Source of the DNA: Myxococcota bacterium
GTDB lineage: Bacteria; Myxococcota_A; UBA9160; UBA4427
Length of the DNA stretch: 64,000 bases
Direction: 5' to 3'
Assembly (NCBI GenBank): GCA_041389495.1
Contig: JAWKRT010000003.1
Span: forward strand, 62,001-126,000
Shown here: positions 51,665-61,010 of the stretch, piece by piece
Layout: each line of letters starts with the position of its first letter
How positions within the stretch are numbered: the stretch's first letter is position 1
Position numbers and translations under genes: made by a program
The notes under the pieces: generated by a model
What the model was told of the DNA's origin: nothing
Databases searched by the model: none
Seen by the model: only the letters and a program-made list of their open reading frames with translations

Positions 51665-52674
51665 CGCGTTCCCTCCGCCCGCGCGGCGACGCCGTCGCCG
51701 CGGCTCCCGAGCCCGCCGGCTCCCGTTCCCGTTCCGAACGCGAGCGCGCCCGAGGCGAGGCCGAGCGCGATCAGCGCGCCCTGCCACAGGAGCGACTGCC
51801 CGACGGCCGCCGCCGACGCGACGCCGAACGCGCCGAGCAGCGCGGCGAGGGCGGCCTCGCGCACGCCGAGGCCGCCGAGGCTGATCGGCGCGAGCGCCAC
51901 GATCTTCGCGAGCGGCCAGCACAGGAGCCACACGGCGAACGGGACGTCGATGCCGACCGCGCGGCCGAGCATCGCGTTGAGCGCGACGAACGCGCCCTGG
52001 ACGCCCAGCGCGATCGCCGTCCCGGCGAGCGCGACGGACGGCCGCGCGACGAAGGCCTGCGTCGCATCGCGCAGCTTCGCGACGGGGCCGCGCAGCTTCG
52101 GAGGGAGGCGCTCGGCGGGGATGGCGCGCAGCGCGAGCGGGGCGCCGAGTGCACCCGCGACGACGACGGCGCCGATGCTCGCGAGCGCGGTCTGCGTCGA
52201 GGCGGGCAGCAGGCCCGGCACGAGCGCGGCGCCGACGGCGGCGAGTACGAGCAGGGCCGTCGTGTCGACCAGCCGGTCGGCGATGCTGCCGACCGCGAGC
52301 GCGGCGATCGAGTGGCGGCGGGCGAGCATGCCCGCGCGGATCACGTCGCCGCCGACGAGCGAGGGCAGGCACAGGTTGGCGAACAGGCCGGCGCCGTGCG
52401 CGCGCAGCGACTCGACGGCGCCGGCGTCCGCGCCGCTCGCGCGCACGAACAGGCGCCACTTCATCGCGGCGAGGAGATGGCCGGCGAAGAGCCCGGCGAG
52501 TGCGCCGGCCCACGTCGCGGGCGGCGCGCGGTGCAGCGCGTCGAGCAGCACGCCCGGCCCGATGAACGCGACGAGCCCCGCGAGCGCGCCGGTCGTCACC
52601 GTCGCGCGCACGAGCAGCAGGGGCCAGCTGCGCGGCGCGGAGAGCGCCTCGCGCAGCGCGCCGGGAGGCGTCAA
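51661..52674 (-). CDS. Lysylphosphatidylglycerol synthase TM-region (flippase-like) membrane protein
   Basis: 337 residues from a TTG that overlaps the GT2 stop (TTGA), with GGAGGG about nine bases upstream. Eight helices. Family motifs: AMKWRLFVRASG, LRAHGAGLFANLCLPSLVGGDVIRAGMLARR (the G/N...P...GGD-x-x-R block, about 80-110 in pieces), ADRLVDTTALL and the C-terminal LAPISLGGLGVREAALAALLG. Members without the soluble synthase domain are common in glycan loci beside DPM1-like GT2 enzymes and are thought to move or use lipid-linked sugars. It sits directly after such a GT2 here. Activity not proven. Confidence 0.87.
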   Translation of the reverse strand: MTPPGALREALSAPRSWPLLLVRATVTTGALAGLVAFIGPGVLLDALHRAPPATWAGALAGLFAGHLLAAMKWRLFVRASGADAGAVESLRAHGAGLFANLCLPSLVGGDVIRAGMLARRHSIAALAVGSIADRLVDTTALLVLAAVGAALVPGLLPASTQTALASIGAVVVAGALGAPLALRAIPAERLPPKLRGPVAKLRDATQAFVARPSVALAGTAIALGVQGAFVALNAMLGRAVGIDVPFAVWLLCWPLAKIVALAPISLGGLGVREAALAALLGAFGVASAAAVGQSLLWQGALIALGLASGALAFGTGTGAGGLGSRGDGVAARAEGTR

Positions 52675-53570
52675 GCCTTCCGCCCTCCGCCGAGCCCCGT
52701 GCGCGCGATCTGGTCCGAGAGCAGGCCCACGGCCCACAGCATCGTGCCGCCGAGGAAGCCGAGCAGCGCCGTCTCCGACAGGTTCCCGATCACGACGTCG
52801 TAGACGAACTTCGCGAGGCCGCCGAAGAAGAAGAACGCGCCGAGCGGCAGGAACACCTTGAGCGGATTGAAGTACACGATCGTGCGCAGGATGAGGATCA
52901 GGAACTCGACGGCGTGCGTCGGGCGGATCTTGCTCGAGCCGATGCGCGCGTAGTAGTCGATCGGGTGGTAGTGCACGAGCAGGTCCGAGCACAGCGAGGC
53001 GAGCGTGATCGACGTCGTGAACGAGAAGCCCGACGGCAGCAGGTGCTCGAAGCGCTTCACGTGACGGCGCTTGAGGACGCGCAGCCCGGAGTTCAGGTCG
53101 GGGATCGGTCGGCCGGCGAGGTAGGCCGCGAGCACGCGCAGGAACCACTTCGCGGGGCGCCGCACGAGCGGGATGGCGGCGTTCTCGCCGACGCGCGCGC
53201 CGACCACCATGTCGTACTTCGCGGCCTGCTCGAGCATCGCCGGGATCTCCTTCGCCGGATACGTCCCGTCGGCGTCGGTGATCACGATGGTCTCGAAGCG
53301 CGCGGCGTCGATGCCGGCCTTGAGCGCCGCGCCGTAGCCGCGGTTCTCGGGCTGGTCGAGCACGCGGAAGCCGGCCGCGCGCGCGAGCTCGCCGGTGCGA
53401 TCGGTCGAGCCGTCGTTCACGACGATGAGCTCGCTCTCGACCTCGAGCGCGTCGAGCACGGCCTGCGTCTCGCGCAGCCCGTCGACGATCGCGCCCTCTT
53501 CGTTGTACGCGGGAATGACGACGGACACGCCGTCGATCGCGGCGGGCAGGGTCGTCCTCGTCGCTGACAT
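52671..53570 (-). CDS. DPM1-like family 2 glycosyltransferase with two C-terminal helices
   Basis: 299 residues. VSVVIPAYNEEGAIVDGL, ELIVVNDGSTDRT, ENRGYGAALKAGI and the metal-binding VITDADGTYP (DxD, about 97-106) form the GT-A core. DLNSGLRVLKRRHVKRF and PIDYYARIGSSKI are typical of polyprenyl-phosphate mannosyl/glucosyl transferases. Helices at about 225-245 and 262-285 anchor it. It probably makes a polyprenyl-phosphate sugar used by the GT-C proteins nearby. GGAGG lies 11 bases before the ATG. It is 93 bases downstream of the GT-C gene and overlaps the flippase-like gene by four. Confidence 0.9.
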   Translation of the reverse strand: MSATRTTLPAAIDGVSVVIPAYNEEGAIVDGLRETQAVLDALEVESELIVVNDGSTDRTGELARAAGFRVLDQPENRGYGAALKAGIDAARFETIVITDADGTYPAKEIPAMLEQAAKYDMVVGARVGENAAIPLVRRPAKWFLRVLAAYLAGRPIPDLNSGLRVLKRRHVKRFEHLLPSGFSFTTSITLASLCSDLLVHYHPIDYYARIGSSKIRPTHAVEFLILILRTIVYFNPLKVFLPLGAFFFFGGLAKFVYDVVIGNLSETALLGFLGGTMLWAVGLLSDQIARTGLGGGRKA

Positions 53571-53663
53571 CGAGTGGATCCCTCCGGGGTTCGCGTGCGT
53601 GTCGGCCGCCGGCCGTGCGCGCTGAAGGCCGAGGGCGCGAGTAGCACACGCCGCCGGGTGGGT

Positions 53664-55208
53664 TCACCGGGAGCGGTCGTCGGTTCCCGCGGCGAGCGCG
53701 GCCGCGGCCGGTGCGACGCGGGGCATCGCGTCGTCGCGCGTCGCGCGCGTCGCCACCAGAGCGACGAGCGCCGCTCCGAGCGCGAGGAACGGGAGCGCGA
53801 GCAGCGCCGGACCCGCCTCGACGCCGGCGGGCAGCGGGAGATACGTGCCGCCCGCGCGCCAGATCGACGTGAGCCACGGAAGGCGCGGTCCGTCGCGCAG
53901 CACGGTCTCGACCGAGGCGAGCGCGTCGGCGCGCACCATCGCGATGCACCAGGCGTGCGCGGTCGCGAGCGCACCCAGCGCGAGCGCGACGCGCCGCGGC
54001 AGCGCGACCCAGACGTCGGCGAGCGCGACGAAGAGCAACGGGACGACGGGCGCGAGCATGCGGAAGCCCGTGTTCCACTGCAGCCGCGCGAACTGGTTCG
54101 CGCTCGTGAACACGAGCAGCGCGACGAACAGCCCGTAGGCGAGCGCGATCTCGGGGCGGCGCACGCGCGCGCGACGCACGAGCGGGCGGGCGAACGCGAG
54201 CAGCAGCAGCGGGCCGAACGCGAACAGGCCGAAGCGGCGATCGAAGAGGTTCTCCGCGAGCAGGTCGAGGGCCGGCCAGTCGAAGCCGTTCCAGCCCTCG
54301 CCGGAGTACTGCGTCGCCGGCATGTAGTGCTGGGCCGGGAGGAAGGGGTTCCCGAACGCCCACGCCTGGTAGGCGAGCAGCGCGCCGACCGGCACGCACG
54401 CGCCGCCGACCATCGCGGCCATGCGCGCGAGGGCACTCGGCAGCGGCAGCGCGCGCACGAGCCGCTCGAGCGCGTAGAGGCCGAGCACCACGACGGGCAC
54501 CGCACCGGCGTAGTCGCACAGCAGGCCGAAGCCCGTCGCGAAGCCCGCGAGCGCGAGCCGCACCGGACGCGTCGTGATGCCGCCGTCGCTCCAGAGCAGG
54601 GCGAAGCACGCGAGCGTCGCGTGCGCGACGAGCAGGTTGTGGTTCAGGAAGGCCGCGCGGAAGAAGAGCGGCGTCGCGAAGGCGTAGAGCAGCGCGAGCT
54701 CCGCGCTCGCGCGCCGCGCGAATCCCATCCGCAGCAGGAGCCCGTGCAGCACGACCACCATCGCGGCCGCGAGCGGCGCGAAGCCGAGCGCCTGGATGGC
54801 GCCGGCGGCGAGCCCGAAGCGCACGTCGAGGCCGCGCCGGAACGTCTTCTCGAAGAACGCGCGGCGGTTCGGGCGCGGATCGTCGAAGGCGGGCGGCTCC
54901 GCATTCGCGCGCCGCGCGACGATCGGCTCGACGACGCGGTCGACGAGCGGACGGACGACGGCGTACGGAACGGCGCCGACGAGCGAGGCGCCCGGGTTGT
55001 TGTTGATGAACGCGCCGCGCCCTTCCATCTCGAAGAGGTCCGGGTGCAGGCCGAGGTACGGGTCGACGCGCAGCGTCCCGCGCTCGGCGAGCGAGAACGC
55101 CGGATAGTGCTCGCGCACGATGTCGGTCGCGAAGTGGAGCGTGTAGACGATCCACGCGATCGCGAAGATCTTCGTCGCGGTCGAGAGGGCGGGGCGGCCG
55201 CGCGTCAC
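53664..55208 (-). CDS. GT-C-type membrane glycosyltransferase-like protein
   Basis: 514 residues. The GTG start overlaps the flippase stop (GTGA), with GGAGGA seven bases before. About 11 helices. The first periplasmic loop is long: DPYLGLHPDLFEMEGRGAFINNNPGAS (split), with acidic Asp/Glu residues as in polyprenyl-phosphate-dependent GT-C enzymes, then FDDPRPNRRAFFEKTF. AFLNHNLLVAHATLACFALLWSDGG in later helices is common in uncharacterised 'glycosyltransferase 39-like' proteins of this type. It probably transfers a sugar from polyprenyl phosphate at the periplasmic face. It has its own C-terminal Ala-rich tail. Donor unknown. Confidence 0.78.
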   Translation of the reverse strand: MTRGRPALSTATKIFAIAWIVYTLHFATDIVREHYPAFSLAERGTLRVDPYLGLHPDLFEMEGRGAFINNNPGASLVGAVPYAVVRPLVDRVVEPIVARRANAEPPAFDDPRPNRRAFFEKTFRRGLDVRFGLAAGAIQALGFAPLAAAMVVVLHGLLLRMGFARRASAELALLYAFATPLFFRAAFLNHNLLVAHATLACFALLWSDGGITTRPVRLALAGFATGFGLLCDYAGAVPVVVLGLYALERLVRALPLPSALARMAAMVGGACVPVGALLAYQAWAFGNPFLPAQHYMPATQYSGEGWNGFDWPALDLLAENLFDRRFGLFAFGPLLLLAFARPLVRRARVRRPEIALAYGLFVALLVFTSANQFARLQWNTGFRMLAPVVPLLFVALADVWVALPRRVALALGALATAHAWCIAMVRADALASVETVLRDGPRLPWLTSIWRAGGTYLPLPAGVEAGPALLALPFLALGAALVALVATRATRDDAMPRVAPAAAALAAGTDDRSR

Positions 55209-56689
55209 GGGGCGTCCTCCGGGCCGCGCCTCGCGGCGGCGAGCCCGAGCTCGGCCGGGAGCGCGCGCAGCGTCGCGCGCTCGGCGACCGCGAAGACGAG
55301 CGCGTAGGTCGCGCAGGCGACGAGCGTGCGCAGCCACGGCGAGGCGGTCGGCAGCGCGTGTGCGAACGCGTAGACGGCCGCGCCCGCGAGCACCGGTCGC
55401 CACAGCGGCGCCATGCCCGGCATCGCGCCGACCCGCGCGCGCGTCGCGAGGTGCGCGACGACCCAGACGAGCAGGGCCGACCCGAGCAGCGCGAGCGCGG
55501 CGCCGGTCGCGCGCAGCGTCGGCACGAGCACCGCGGCGAGCGCGAGCGTCGCGACGACGCCGAGCGCCTGTGCGCCCATCTGGAGCCGCTGCTCTCCCGC
55601 CGCGATCAGCGCGAAGCGCGCGTGGCCCGACAGCAGGTTGATCGGGAGCGCCCAGACGAGCAGCGCGAAGACGGTCGCCGTCTCCCCGAACGCCTCGCCG
55701 AAGGCGAGCGCGCAGATCGGCGCCGCGAGCAGCGTGCCGCCGAGCCCGACGAGCCCGCCGAGCCACGCCGTCGCGCGCAGCGAGTGGGTGGCGAGCGTCG
55801 CGAACTCCTCCGGCGCCTCGTGGGTCGTGCGCACGAGCTGGGGGTAGAGCGTGAAGAAGTAGAGGAAGATGAAGCTGCCGAGGCTGAAGACGATGCGATG
55901 GCCGGCGGCGTAGTAGGCGAGCTCGCTCTGCGGCCACCACCACGCCATCGCGAACGTCGGCAGGTACTGGTTGAGGGCCCACAGGAGCTGGCCCGCGCCG
56001 ACGGGCGTCGCCTCCCGCGCGAGCTCGCGCACCGTCGCCGCGTCGGGGGCGACGCGCGGGCGCTCGCCGATGCGGCGCGCGGCGAGCACGTAGTACGCGG
56101 CCATCGAGCCGAACGCGCACACCTCGATCGCGCCGACGCGCAGCACGTCCTCGGGCCCGCGCACGAAGCACGCGACGGCGGTCAGGAAGAGGCACATCCG
56201 CAGCATCTGCGCGGGAGCGACCCAGCGCATGCGGTCGAGACCCTGGAAGAGCCAGTCGAGGATCCACGGCGCGCCGAGCAGCGCGCCGGCGTAGAGGACG
56301 ACGAGCGTGCGGCCCTCGGGCGTCGCGGCGAGCAGCGGCGCGAGCGTCGCGGCGACGGCGAAGCCCGCGAGCGAGAGCGCGAGGCGGAGCGCCGGCACGG
56401 AGCCGAGGAGCGCGCCGGCGCGCGCGCGGTCCTGCCCGACCATGCGCGCGGCGATCGGCCCGATGCCGAAGTCGACGACGAGGTAGCCGACCATGCCGAC
56501 GGCGACGGCGAGCTCGACCGCGCCGTAGCCCACCGGCGCCAGCACGCGCGCGAGGTACGCGAAGGCGAGGAAGCCCGCGATCTTCGAGACGACCTCGCCC
56601 GACGCGATCCAGGCGTAGTCCGCGAGGAAGCGGCGCGCGAGCCCTCCGCGGTCGCCCACCGCGTCGGCCGCTGTCGACGGTGCCGTCAT
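55205..56689 (-). CDS. Wzx-like oligosaccharide flippase (MOP superfamily)
   Basis: 494 residues with about 12-14 helices. The opening YAWIASGEVVSKIAGFLAFAYLARVLAPVGYGAVELA is the polysaccharide-biosynthesis flippase signature (G-x-x-x-x-K-x-x-x-F...AR-x-L-x-P-x-x-YG). FGIGPIAARMVGQDR and LDWLFQGLDRMRW follow as in Wzx/RfbX. It should move a polyprenyl-diphosphate-linked repeat unit to the periplasmic side. No Wzy polymerase is recognised nearby, though a multi-helix GT-C-like neighbour could hide one. The ATG has a weak ribosome site; 13 bases separate it from the radical SAM stop, so it is in the same operon. Confidence 0.9.
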   Translation of the reverse strand: MTAPSTAADAVGDRGGLARRFLADYAWIASGEVVSKIAGFLAFAYLARVLAPVGYGAVELAVAVGMVGYLVVDFGIGPIAARMVGQDRARAGALLGSVPALRLALSLAGFAVAATLAPLLAATPEGRTLVVLYAGALLGAPWILDWLFQGLDRMRWVAPAQMLRMCLFLTAVACFVRGPEDVLRVGAIEVCAFGSMAAYYVLAARRIGERPRVAPDAATVRELAREATPVGAGQLLWALNQYLPTFAMAWWWPQSELAYYAAGHRIVFSLGSFIFLYFFTLYPQLVRTTHEAPEEFATLATHSLRATAWLGGLVGLGGTLLAAPICALAFGEAFGETATVFALLVWALPINLLSGHARFALIAAGEQRLQMGAQALGVVATLALAAVLVPTLRATGAALALLGSALLVWVVAHLATRARVGAMPGMAPLWRPVLAGAAVYAFAHALPTASPWLRTLVACATYALVFAVAERATLRALPAELGLAAARRGPEDAP

Positions 56690-56702
56690 GCGCGCGGCGC
56701 GA

Positions 56703-57887
56703 TCAGGCCTTGAGGGGCGGCTGGCCGGGCTCGGGCGCGGGAAGGCCGCGCTCGTCGACCTCGACGCGCACGCGCTCCGAGACCGGCAGCGGCTCCGGCT
56801 GCTCCCAGACCTTCGCGCCGAGCATGCCGCGCGCGAGGTGGACGGGCTGGAACGTGAGGCTCGGCCACAGGAAGACCTCGTTCGTGCAGTGGCACTCCTT
56901 GCACGCGATCTTGCGCCGCGCCAAGGCCGCCTCGGGCGAGTTCCACAGCTCGCGGAAGCTCTTGTCGCGCAGGTTCCCGAGCACGGGATGGCTCGCGAGC
57001 GTCTCGCACACGCCGACGTCGCCGTTCGCGTAGACCACGGCCGAGAGCCTCCCGGCCTGGCACGGCACGACCTGCGTGCGCTCGCGCGCCGTCTTCACCT
57101 TCGCCCACGCGAGCATCGGGTCGACGATCGCGCCGAAGCGGCCCTCCTCGCGCGCGCTCCACAGCCGCTTCGCATAGCGATCGAGCTCGACGTAGGCGTC
57201 GAGCGCCGGGCCCTGGAGCGAGGGGTTCTTCCGGTCGCCGCGGATGATGGCGAGGTTGTGGTGGTCCATCGCCGGGTGCCGCTCGAACAGGTAGGTCGTG
57301 AGCTTCTTGATCTCCTCGATGTTGTCGGCCGTCGCCGTCGCGATCGAGTGGATGCGCAGGCGCGCGTCCTTCTTCTGGAGCTCGGCGACGGCGTCGATCG
57401 TCTCCATCGCCTTCTGGAACGAGCGCGGGTTGCCGCGGAACTGGTTGTGGAAGTGCGGCATGCCGTCGAGCGAGAACTCGAGCACGAGCAGGTCGAGGTC
57501 CTGGCGCTGCAGCACCTTCTCGACCGCGGCGAGCGTCTTCTCCGTGTAGTAGCCGTTCGTGGGCACGTAGATCTGCTTGACGCCGTTCTGCCCGACGAAC
57601 TGGTGGCACACCTCCGCGAAGTCGGGGCGCATGAACGGCTCGCCGCCCGAGAGGTTCAGGTTCTCGATCGGCCCCATGTCGCGCGAGAGCGCGACGATCT
57701 CGTCGTAGGTGAGGTCGTCGTGCTTGTTCAGGCGATCCCAGACGAAGCAGTGCTCGCACTTGAGATTGCAGATCGAGTTGATGAACAGGATCAGGAACGG
57801 CGGCGTGCCGAGATCCGTGAGGCCCGAGGCCTGGGCGGAAAGCCGCGCGTGCCGCGCGATGCGCCTACCGAACGACTCTACTGCCAT
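56703..57887 (-). CDS. Radical SAM/SPASM-domain enzyme
   Basis: 394 residues. The [4Fe-4S]/SAM motif C-N-L-K-C-E-H-C gives Cys40, Cys44 and Cys47. NLSGGEPFMRPDF is the SAM-binding GGE. A C-terminal SPASM-like Cys set follows: PCQAGRLSAVVYANGDVGVCE (split), GNLRDKSFRELWNS, and KIACKECHCTNE, holding auxiliary Fe-S clusters. Such enzymes modify peptides, or in glycan clusters may catalyse sugar or lipid modification; no precursor peptide is seen here. The ATG is preceded by AGAGG; the gene starts inside the end of the deacetylase gene. Substrate unknown. Confidence 0.88.
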   Translation of the reverse strand: MAVESFGRRIARHARLSAQASGLTDLGTPPFLILFINSICNLKCEHCFVWDRLNKHDDLTYDEIVALSRDMGPIENLNLSGGEPFMRPDFAEVCHQFVGQNGVKQIYVPTNGYYTEKTLAAVEKVLQRQDLDLLVLEFSLDGMPHFHNQFRGNPRSFQKAMETIDAVAELQKKDARLRIHSIATATADNIEEIKKLTTYLFERHPAMDHHNLAIIRGDRKNPSLQGPALDAYVELDRYAKRLWSAREEGRFGAIVDPMLAWAKVKTARERTQVVPCQAGRLSAVVYANGDVGVCETLASHPVLGNLRDKSFRELWNSPEAALARRKIACKECHCTNEVFLWPSLTFQPVHLARGMLGAKVWEQPEPLPVSERVRVEVDERGLPAPEPGQPPLKA

Positions 57888-58672
57888 GATGCGTACCTCT
57901 GGTCGCGTGCGAGAGCGCCGGCCGGGCTGCGCTCGGCGCTCGTGGGAACGGGGCGTCGCGGCTCGCTGCCGCGCAGGCGCCGCAGGAAGCGCCGGCGCGC
58001 GAGCCAGCCGTCGGAGCGGCCCGCGCGCACCGCGCGGCGCAGGCCGGGGTCGTCGAGATAGTAGGCGTCGATGCGCGGAACGGCGTGCGGGTCGGCCGCG
58101 GCCGGCACGGCCGCGAGCTGCGTCGTGAACGAGGCGCGGTACGCACGCTCCGCCGCCGCGCGCACGCGCGCGTCGAAGGCGCCGAACGGGTAGGCGAAGT
58201 GCTCGACGCGCCGCCCGGTCCAGTCGGCGAGCCGCTCCGCCCCCTGGGCGAGCTCGCGCGCGAGCGCGTCGTCCGCGAGCGTCGTCAGGTCCACGTGGTC
58301 GACGCCGTGGCCCGCGACCTCGATGCCGGGCTCCGCGGCGACGCGCCGGAGCTCGTCCGCCTCGAGCAGGCGCGCGCCCGCGATGCCGCCCGCGATGCGT
58401 CCGCGCTCCTCGCTCGCGACGGCGAAGAGCGTCGCCGGCACGCCCCGCGCGCGCAGCACGGGGAGCGCGCACTCGGCGAAGTCCGCATAGCCGTCGTCGA
58501 AGGTCACCGCGAAGTGTCGCCCGCCGCGCGTCGCCCACGCGCGCAGCGGCACGGGCTCGAAGCCGGCCGCGCGCAGGAAGTCGAGCTGCGCGCCGAGGCG
58601 CGCCGCGTCGACGCACAGCGGCGGCGGTCCGCTCGAGATCGAGTGATAGGTGAGCACCCACACGGCCGACAT
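57878..58672 (-). CDS. Polysaccharide deacetylase (carbohydrate esterase 4 type)
   Basis: 264 residues. The NodB-like domain begins VLTYHSISSG. FAVTFDDGYADFAE (about 57-70) gives the catalytic/metal Asp pair, and VAGHGVDHVDLTTL (about 117-130) gives the two metal His residues. HFAYPFGAFD (about 153-162) is the motif 3 RxPYG/FAYPFG. No signal peptide is seen, so it may act in the cytoplasm or be exported otherwise. It removes acetyl groups from N-acetylated sugars of the glycan or its precursors. GAGG lies about nine bases before the ATG. It is 11 bases after the epimerase stop and overlaps the radical SAM gene by ten. Confidence 0.9.
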   Translation of the reverse strand: MSAVWVLTYHSISSGPPPLCVDAARLGAQLDFLRAAGFEPVPLRAWATRGGRHFAVTFDDGYADFAECALPVLRARGVPATLFAVASEERGRIAGGIAGARLLEADELRRVAAEPGIEVAGHGVDHVDLTTLADDALARELAQGAERLADWTGRRVEHFAYPFGAFDARVRAAAERAYRASFTTQLAAVPAAADPHAVPRIDAYYLDDPGLRRAVRAGRSDGWLARRRFLRRLRGSEPRRPVPTSAERSPAGALARDQRYASWQ

Positions 58673-58683
58673 GACGCCTCGCG

Positions 58684-59655
58684 CTAGACCTCGCCCGTCC
58701 GCTGCATGTGGTCGATCACGTTCTGGATGATCGTCTCGACCGGCGTGTCCGGGTGGAAGCCGATCGTGCGCTCGAGCTTCGCGACGTCCGGCACGCGGCG
58801 GCCGAGGTCCTCGAAGCCCTCCTCGTACGCCTGGTCGTAGGGCACGCGCACGATCTCCGAGGCGCCTCCCGTCATCGCGCGCACCCGCTCGGCCAGCTCG
58901 GCGATCGAGATCTCGCGGTTGCATCCGAGGTTGAAGACCTGGCCGCGCGCCTCCTCGCACGCGACGAGCCGCACGAGGCACTCGACCACCGCGTACACGT
59001 CGCCGAAGCAGCGCCGCTGGTCGCCGGTGCCGTAGACGGTGATGTCCTCGCCGCGCAGCCCCTGGCGCACGAAGGTCGGGAGCACCATGCCGTAGCGCCC
59101 CGTCTGGCGCGGACCGACGGTGTTGAAGAAGCGCGCGATGATCACGGGCAGCGCCTTCTCGCGCGCGTACGCGAGCGAGAGGTACTCGTCGATCGCCTTC
59201 GAGCACGCGTAGCCCCAGCGGCTGCGCGTCGTCGGCCCGAGCAGCAGGTCGTCCTCCTCCGAGAACGGGATCTTCGTGCCCTTGCCGTAGACCTCCGAGG
59301 TCGACGCCACGACGACGAGCTTGTTCTTCTTCGCCGCCGCCTGCAGCACGACCTCGGTGCCGCGCACGTTGGTCTCGATCGTGCGCACCGGGTTCGAGAC
59401 GATGAGCTTCACGCCGACGGCCGCCGCCAGGTGGAACGTCACGTCGGCGCGGTCGACGAGCTCGCCGACCGCGGACTCGTCCGTCACGTTGCCGAGCGTG
59501 AAGTGGAAGCGCGGGTTCGCCTTCAGGTGGTCGACGTTCTGGATCGACCCGGTGGAGAGGTCGTCGAGCACCCACACCTCGTGGCCGTCGTCGATCAGGC
59601 GGTCGGCGAGGTGCGAGCCGATGAAGCCGGCTCCGCCGGTGATGAGGGCTTTCAT
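58684..59655 (-). CDS. NAD-dependent nucleotide-sugar epimerase/dehydratase (extended SDR)
   Basis: 323 residues. GGAGFIG at 7-13 binds NAD. Ser118/Ser120 and the Y-x-x-x-K pair Tyr149-Lys153 are the catalytic residues. ARFFNTVGPRQTGRYGMVLP and GTGDQRRCFGDVYAVV are typical of UDP-glucose/glucuronate 4-epimerases and UDP-xylose synthases; sequence alone does not decide which. GGAGG lies four bases before the ATG, and the gene overlaps the upstream GT4 by four (ATGA). It supplies a nucleotide sugar for the surrounding transferases. Cytoplasmic. Confidence 0.92.
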   Translation of the reverse strand: MKALITGGAGFIGSHLADRLIDDGHEVWVLDDLSTGSIQNVDHLKANPRFHFTLGNVTDESAVGELVDRADVTFHLAAAVGVKLIVSNPVRTIETNVRGTEVVLQAAAKKNKLVVVASTSEVYGKGTKIPFSEEDDLLLGPTTRSRWGYACSKAIDEYLSLAYAREKALPVIIARFFNTVGPRQTGRYGMVLPTFVRQGLRGEDITVYGTGDQRRCFGDVYAVVECLVRLVACEEARGQVFNLGCNREISIAELAERVRAMTGGASEIVRVPYDQAYEEGFEDLGRRVPDVAKLERTIGFHPDTPVETIIQNVIDHMQRTGEV

Positions 59656-61010
59656 GAGGCCTCCGCGGATGCGGCCGCGCGCGGCGCGGCCAGGGGGGAA
59701 TCGGTGGACGACGCGCCCGCCGCGCGCGCGGGCGCCCGGCCGAGCCGTTCGAGCACGCGCGTGCGACCGCGCTCGCGGGCCGCGCGCGCGATCACGTCGA
59801 AGTACTGCTCGAGCACGACGGACTCGAGCCAGCGCTCGCGCAGCGCGCGGTGGCCGGCCGCGCCCATCGCGTCGCGCAGCGCCGCGTCGCTCGCGAGCCG
59901 GTCGAGCGCGCGGCCGAGCTCGGCGTCGCCGTCGAAGACGATGCCGCCGCCCGTGGGCTCGACGATCTCGGGCAGCGGGCCGAGGCGTCGCGCGATCACC
60001 GGCGTCGCCTCGCGGAAGCTCTCGAGCACGACGATCCCGAACGTCTCGTAGCAGCGCGAGGGAACGAGCGTCGCGATCGCGCCGGCGTAGAACGGGCGGA
60101 TCTGCTCGGGCGGGCGGCGGCCGAGGAAGTGCACGCGCGGGAAGTCCTTCGCCTGCGCGCGGAGCTCGGCCTCGTAGTCGCCCGTGCCGACGACGACGAG
60201 GTCGGCCTTGGCGTCGGCGCCGAAGTGCGGGATCACGTCCTGCAGGCCCTTGATCTTCTCGAGCCGACCCACGAACAGGAAGTAGGGCCGCTCCCAGAGC
60301 GGCGCGCCCGCGCCGGCGTCGCGCGACTCGACGTCGTCCGCGTCGAGGTCGGGCAGGAAGTACGGCATCACCTCGAGCGCGTGCGGGAAGCCCATCTCGC
60401 GGTGCTTCGCCGCGCTGAACGCGCTCGGCGACAGGATGGCGTCGAGCTGCGCGGTCTCGCGCTCGAGCAGCCCCGTGTGGCGCCACAGCTGCGGCGGGCG
60501 CTTGTAGTGCAGGCTGCAGCGGAAGCACTGCCGCGCGTCGCACAGCTCGCGGTCGTGCCGCCAGAGCACGTGCATCGGGCACACGAGCCAGTGCTCGTGC
60601 GCCATGTAGAGCTTCACCGCGTCGCCGCCGTAGGACAGCAGCTTCGGGCCGCCGACGAGCGACACGTTGTGGAAGTGGACGACGTCGAAGTCGCCCTCGC
60701 GCAGGATGCGCTCGATCTCGCGTCCGTGGACGACCGGCCGGCCGAGCTGCTGCGTCAGCAGGCACGAGAGCGCGCCCGCGCGCGGGCTCGCGCTGCGGAG
60801 CGGGTGCGTCGTGACGCCCGGCGGCTCCTCGAGCGGCGCCGGCTCGGGGCCGGGGTGCAGCAGGTCGAACGCGTCGACGTCGTGGATCACGTCGACGGTG
60901 TGCCCGCGGCGCGCGAGCGCGTGCGCGAGCCGGCGGATGAACACGGCGTCGCCGCCGAAGTGGTTCGGCGGGTAGAAGGTCGTGAGCATCGCGAAGCGCA
61001 GGCCGCTCAT
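59652..61010 (-). CDS. Family 4 glycosyltransferase
   Basis: 452 residues. GT-B fold. N-terminal TTFYPPNHFGGDAVFIRRLA is the acceptor-side glycine loop. Cys-rich CPMHVLWRHDRELCDARQCFRC (split, about 140-162) is a known variant of GT4 sub-families. The C-terminal nucleotide-sugar site is FVGRLEKIKGLQDVI, VVVGTGDYEAEL and SRCYETFGIVVLESF (E-x7-E motif). The last 40 residues are low complexity. GGGAGG lies six bases before the ATG, overlapping the upstream GT4 stop. A retaining transferase, cytoplasmic face. Sugar unknown. Confidence 0.9.
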   Translation of the reverse strand: MSGLRFAMLTTFYPPNHFGGDAVFIRRLAHALARRGHTVDVIHDVDAFDLLHPGPEPAPLEEPPGVTTHPLRSASPRAGALSCLLTQQLGRPVVHGREIERILREGDFDVVHFHNVSLVGGPKLLSYGGDAVKLYMAHEHWLVCPMHVLWRHDRELCDARQCFRCSLHYKRPPQLWRHTGLLERETAQLDAILSPSAFSAAKHREMGFPHALEVMPYFLPDLDADDVESRDAGAGAPLWERPYFLFVGRLEKIKGLQDVIPHFGADAKADLVVVGTGDYEAELRAQAKDFPRVHFLGRRPPEQIRPFYAGAIATLVPSRCYETFGIVVLESFREATPVIARRLGPLPEIVEPTGGGIVFDGDAELGRALDRLASDAALRDAMGAAGHRALRERWLESVVLEQYFDVIARAARERGRTRVLERLGRAPARAAGASSTDSPLAAPRAAASAEAS

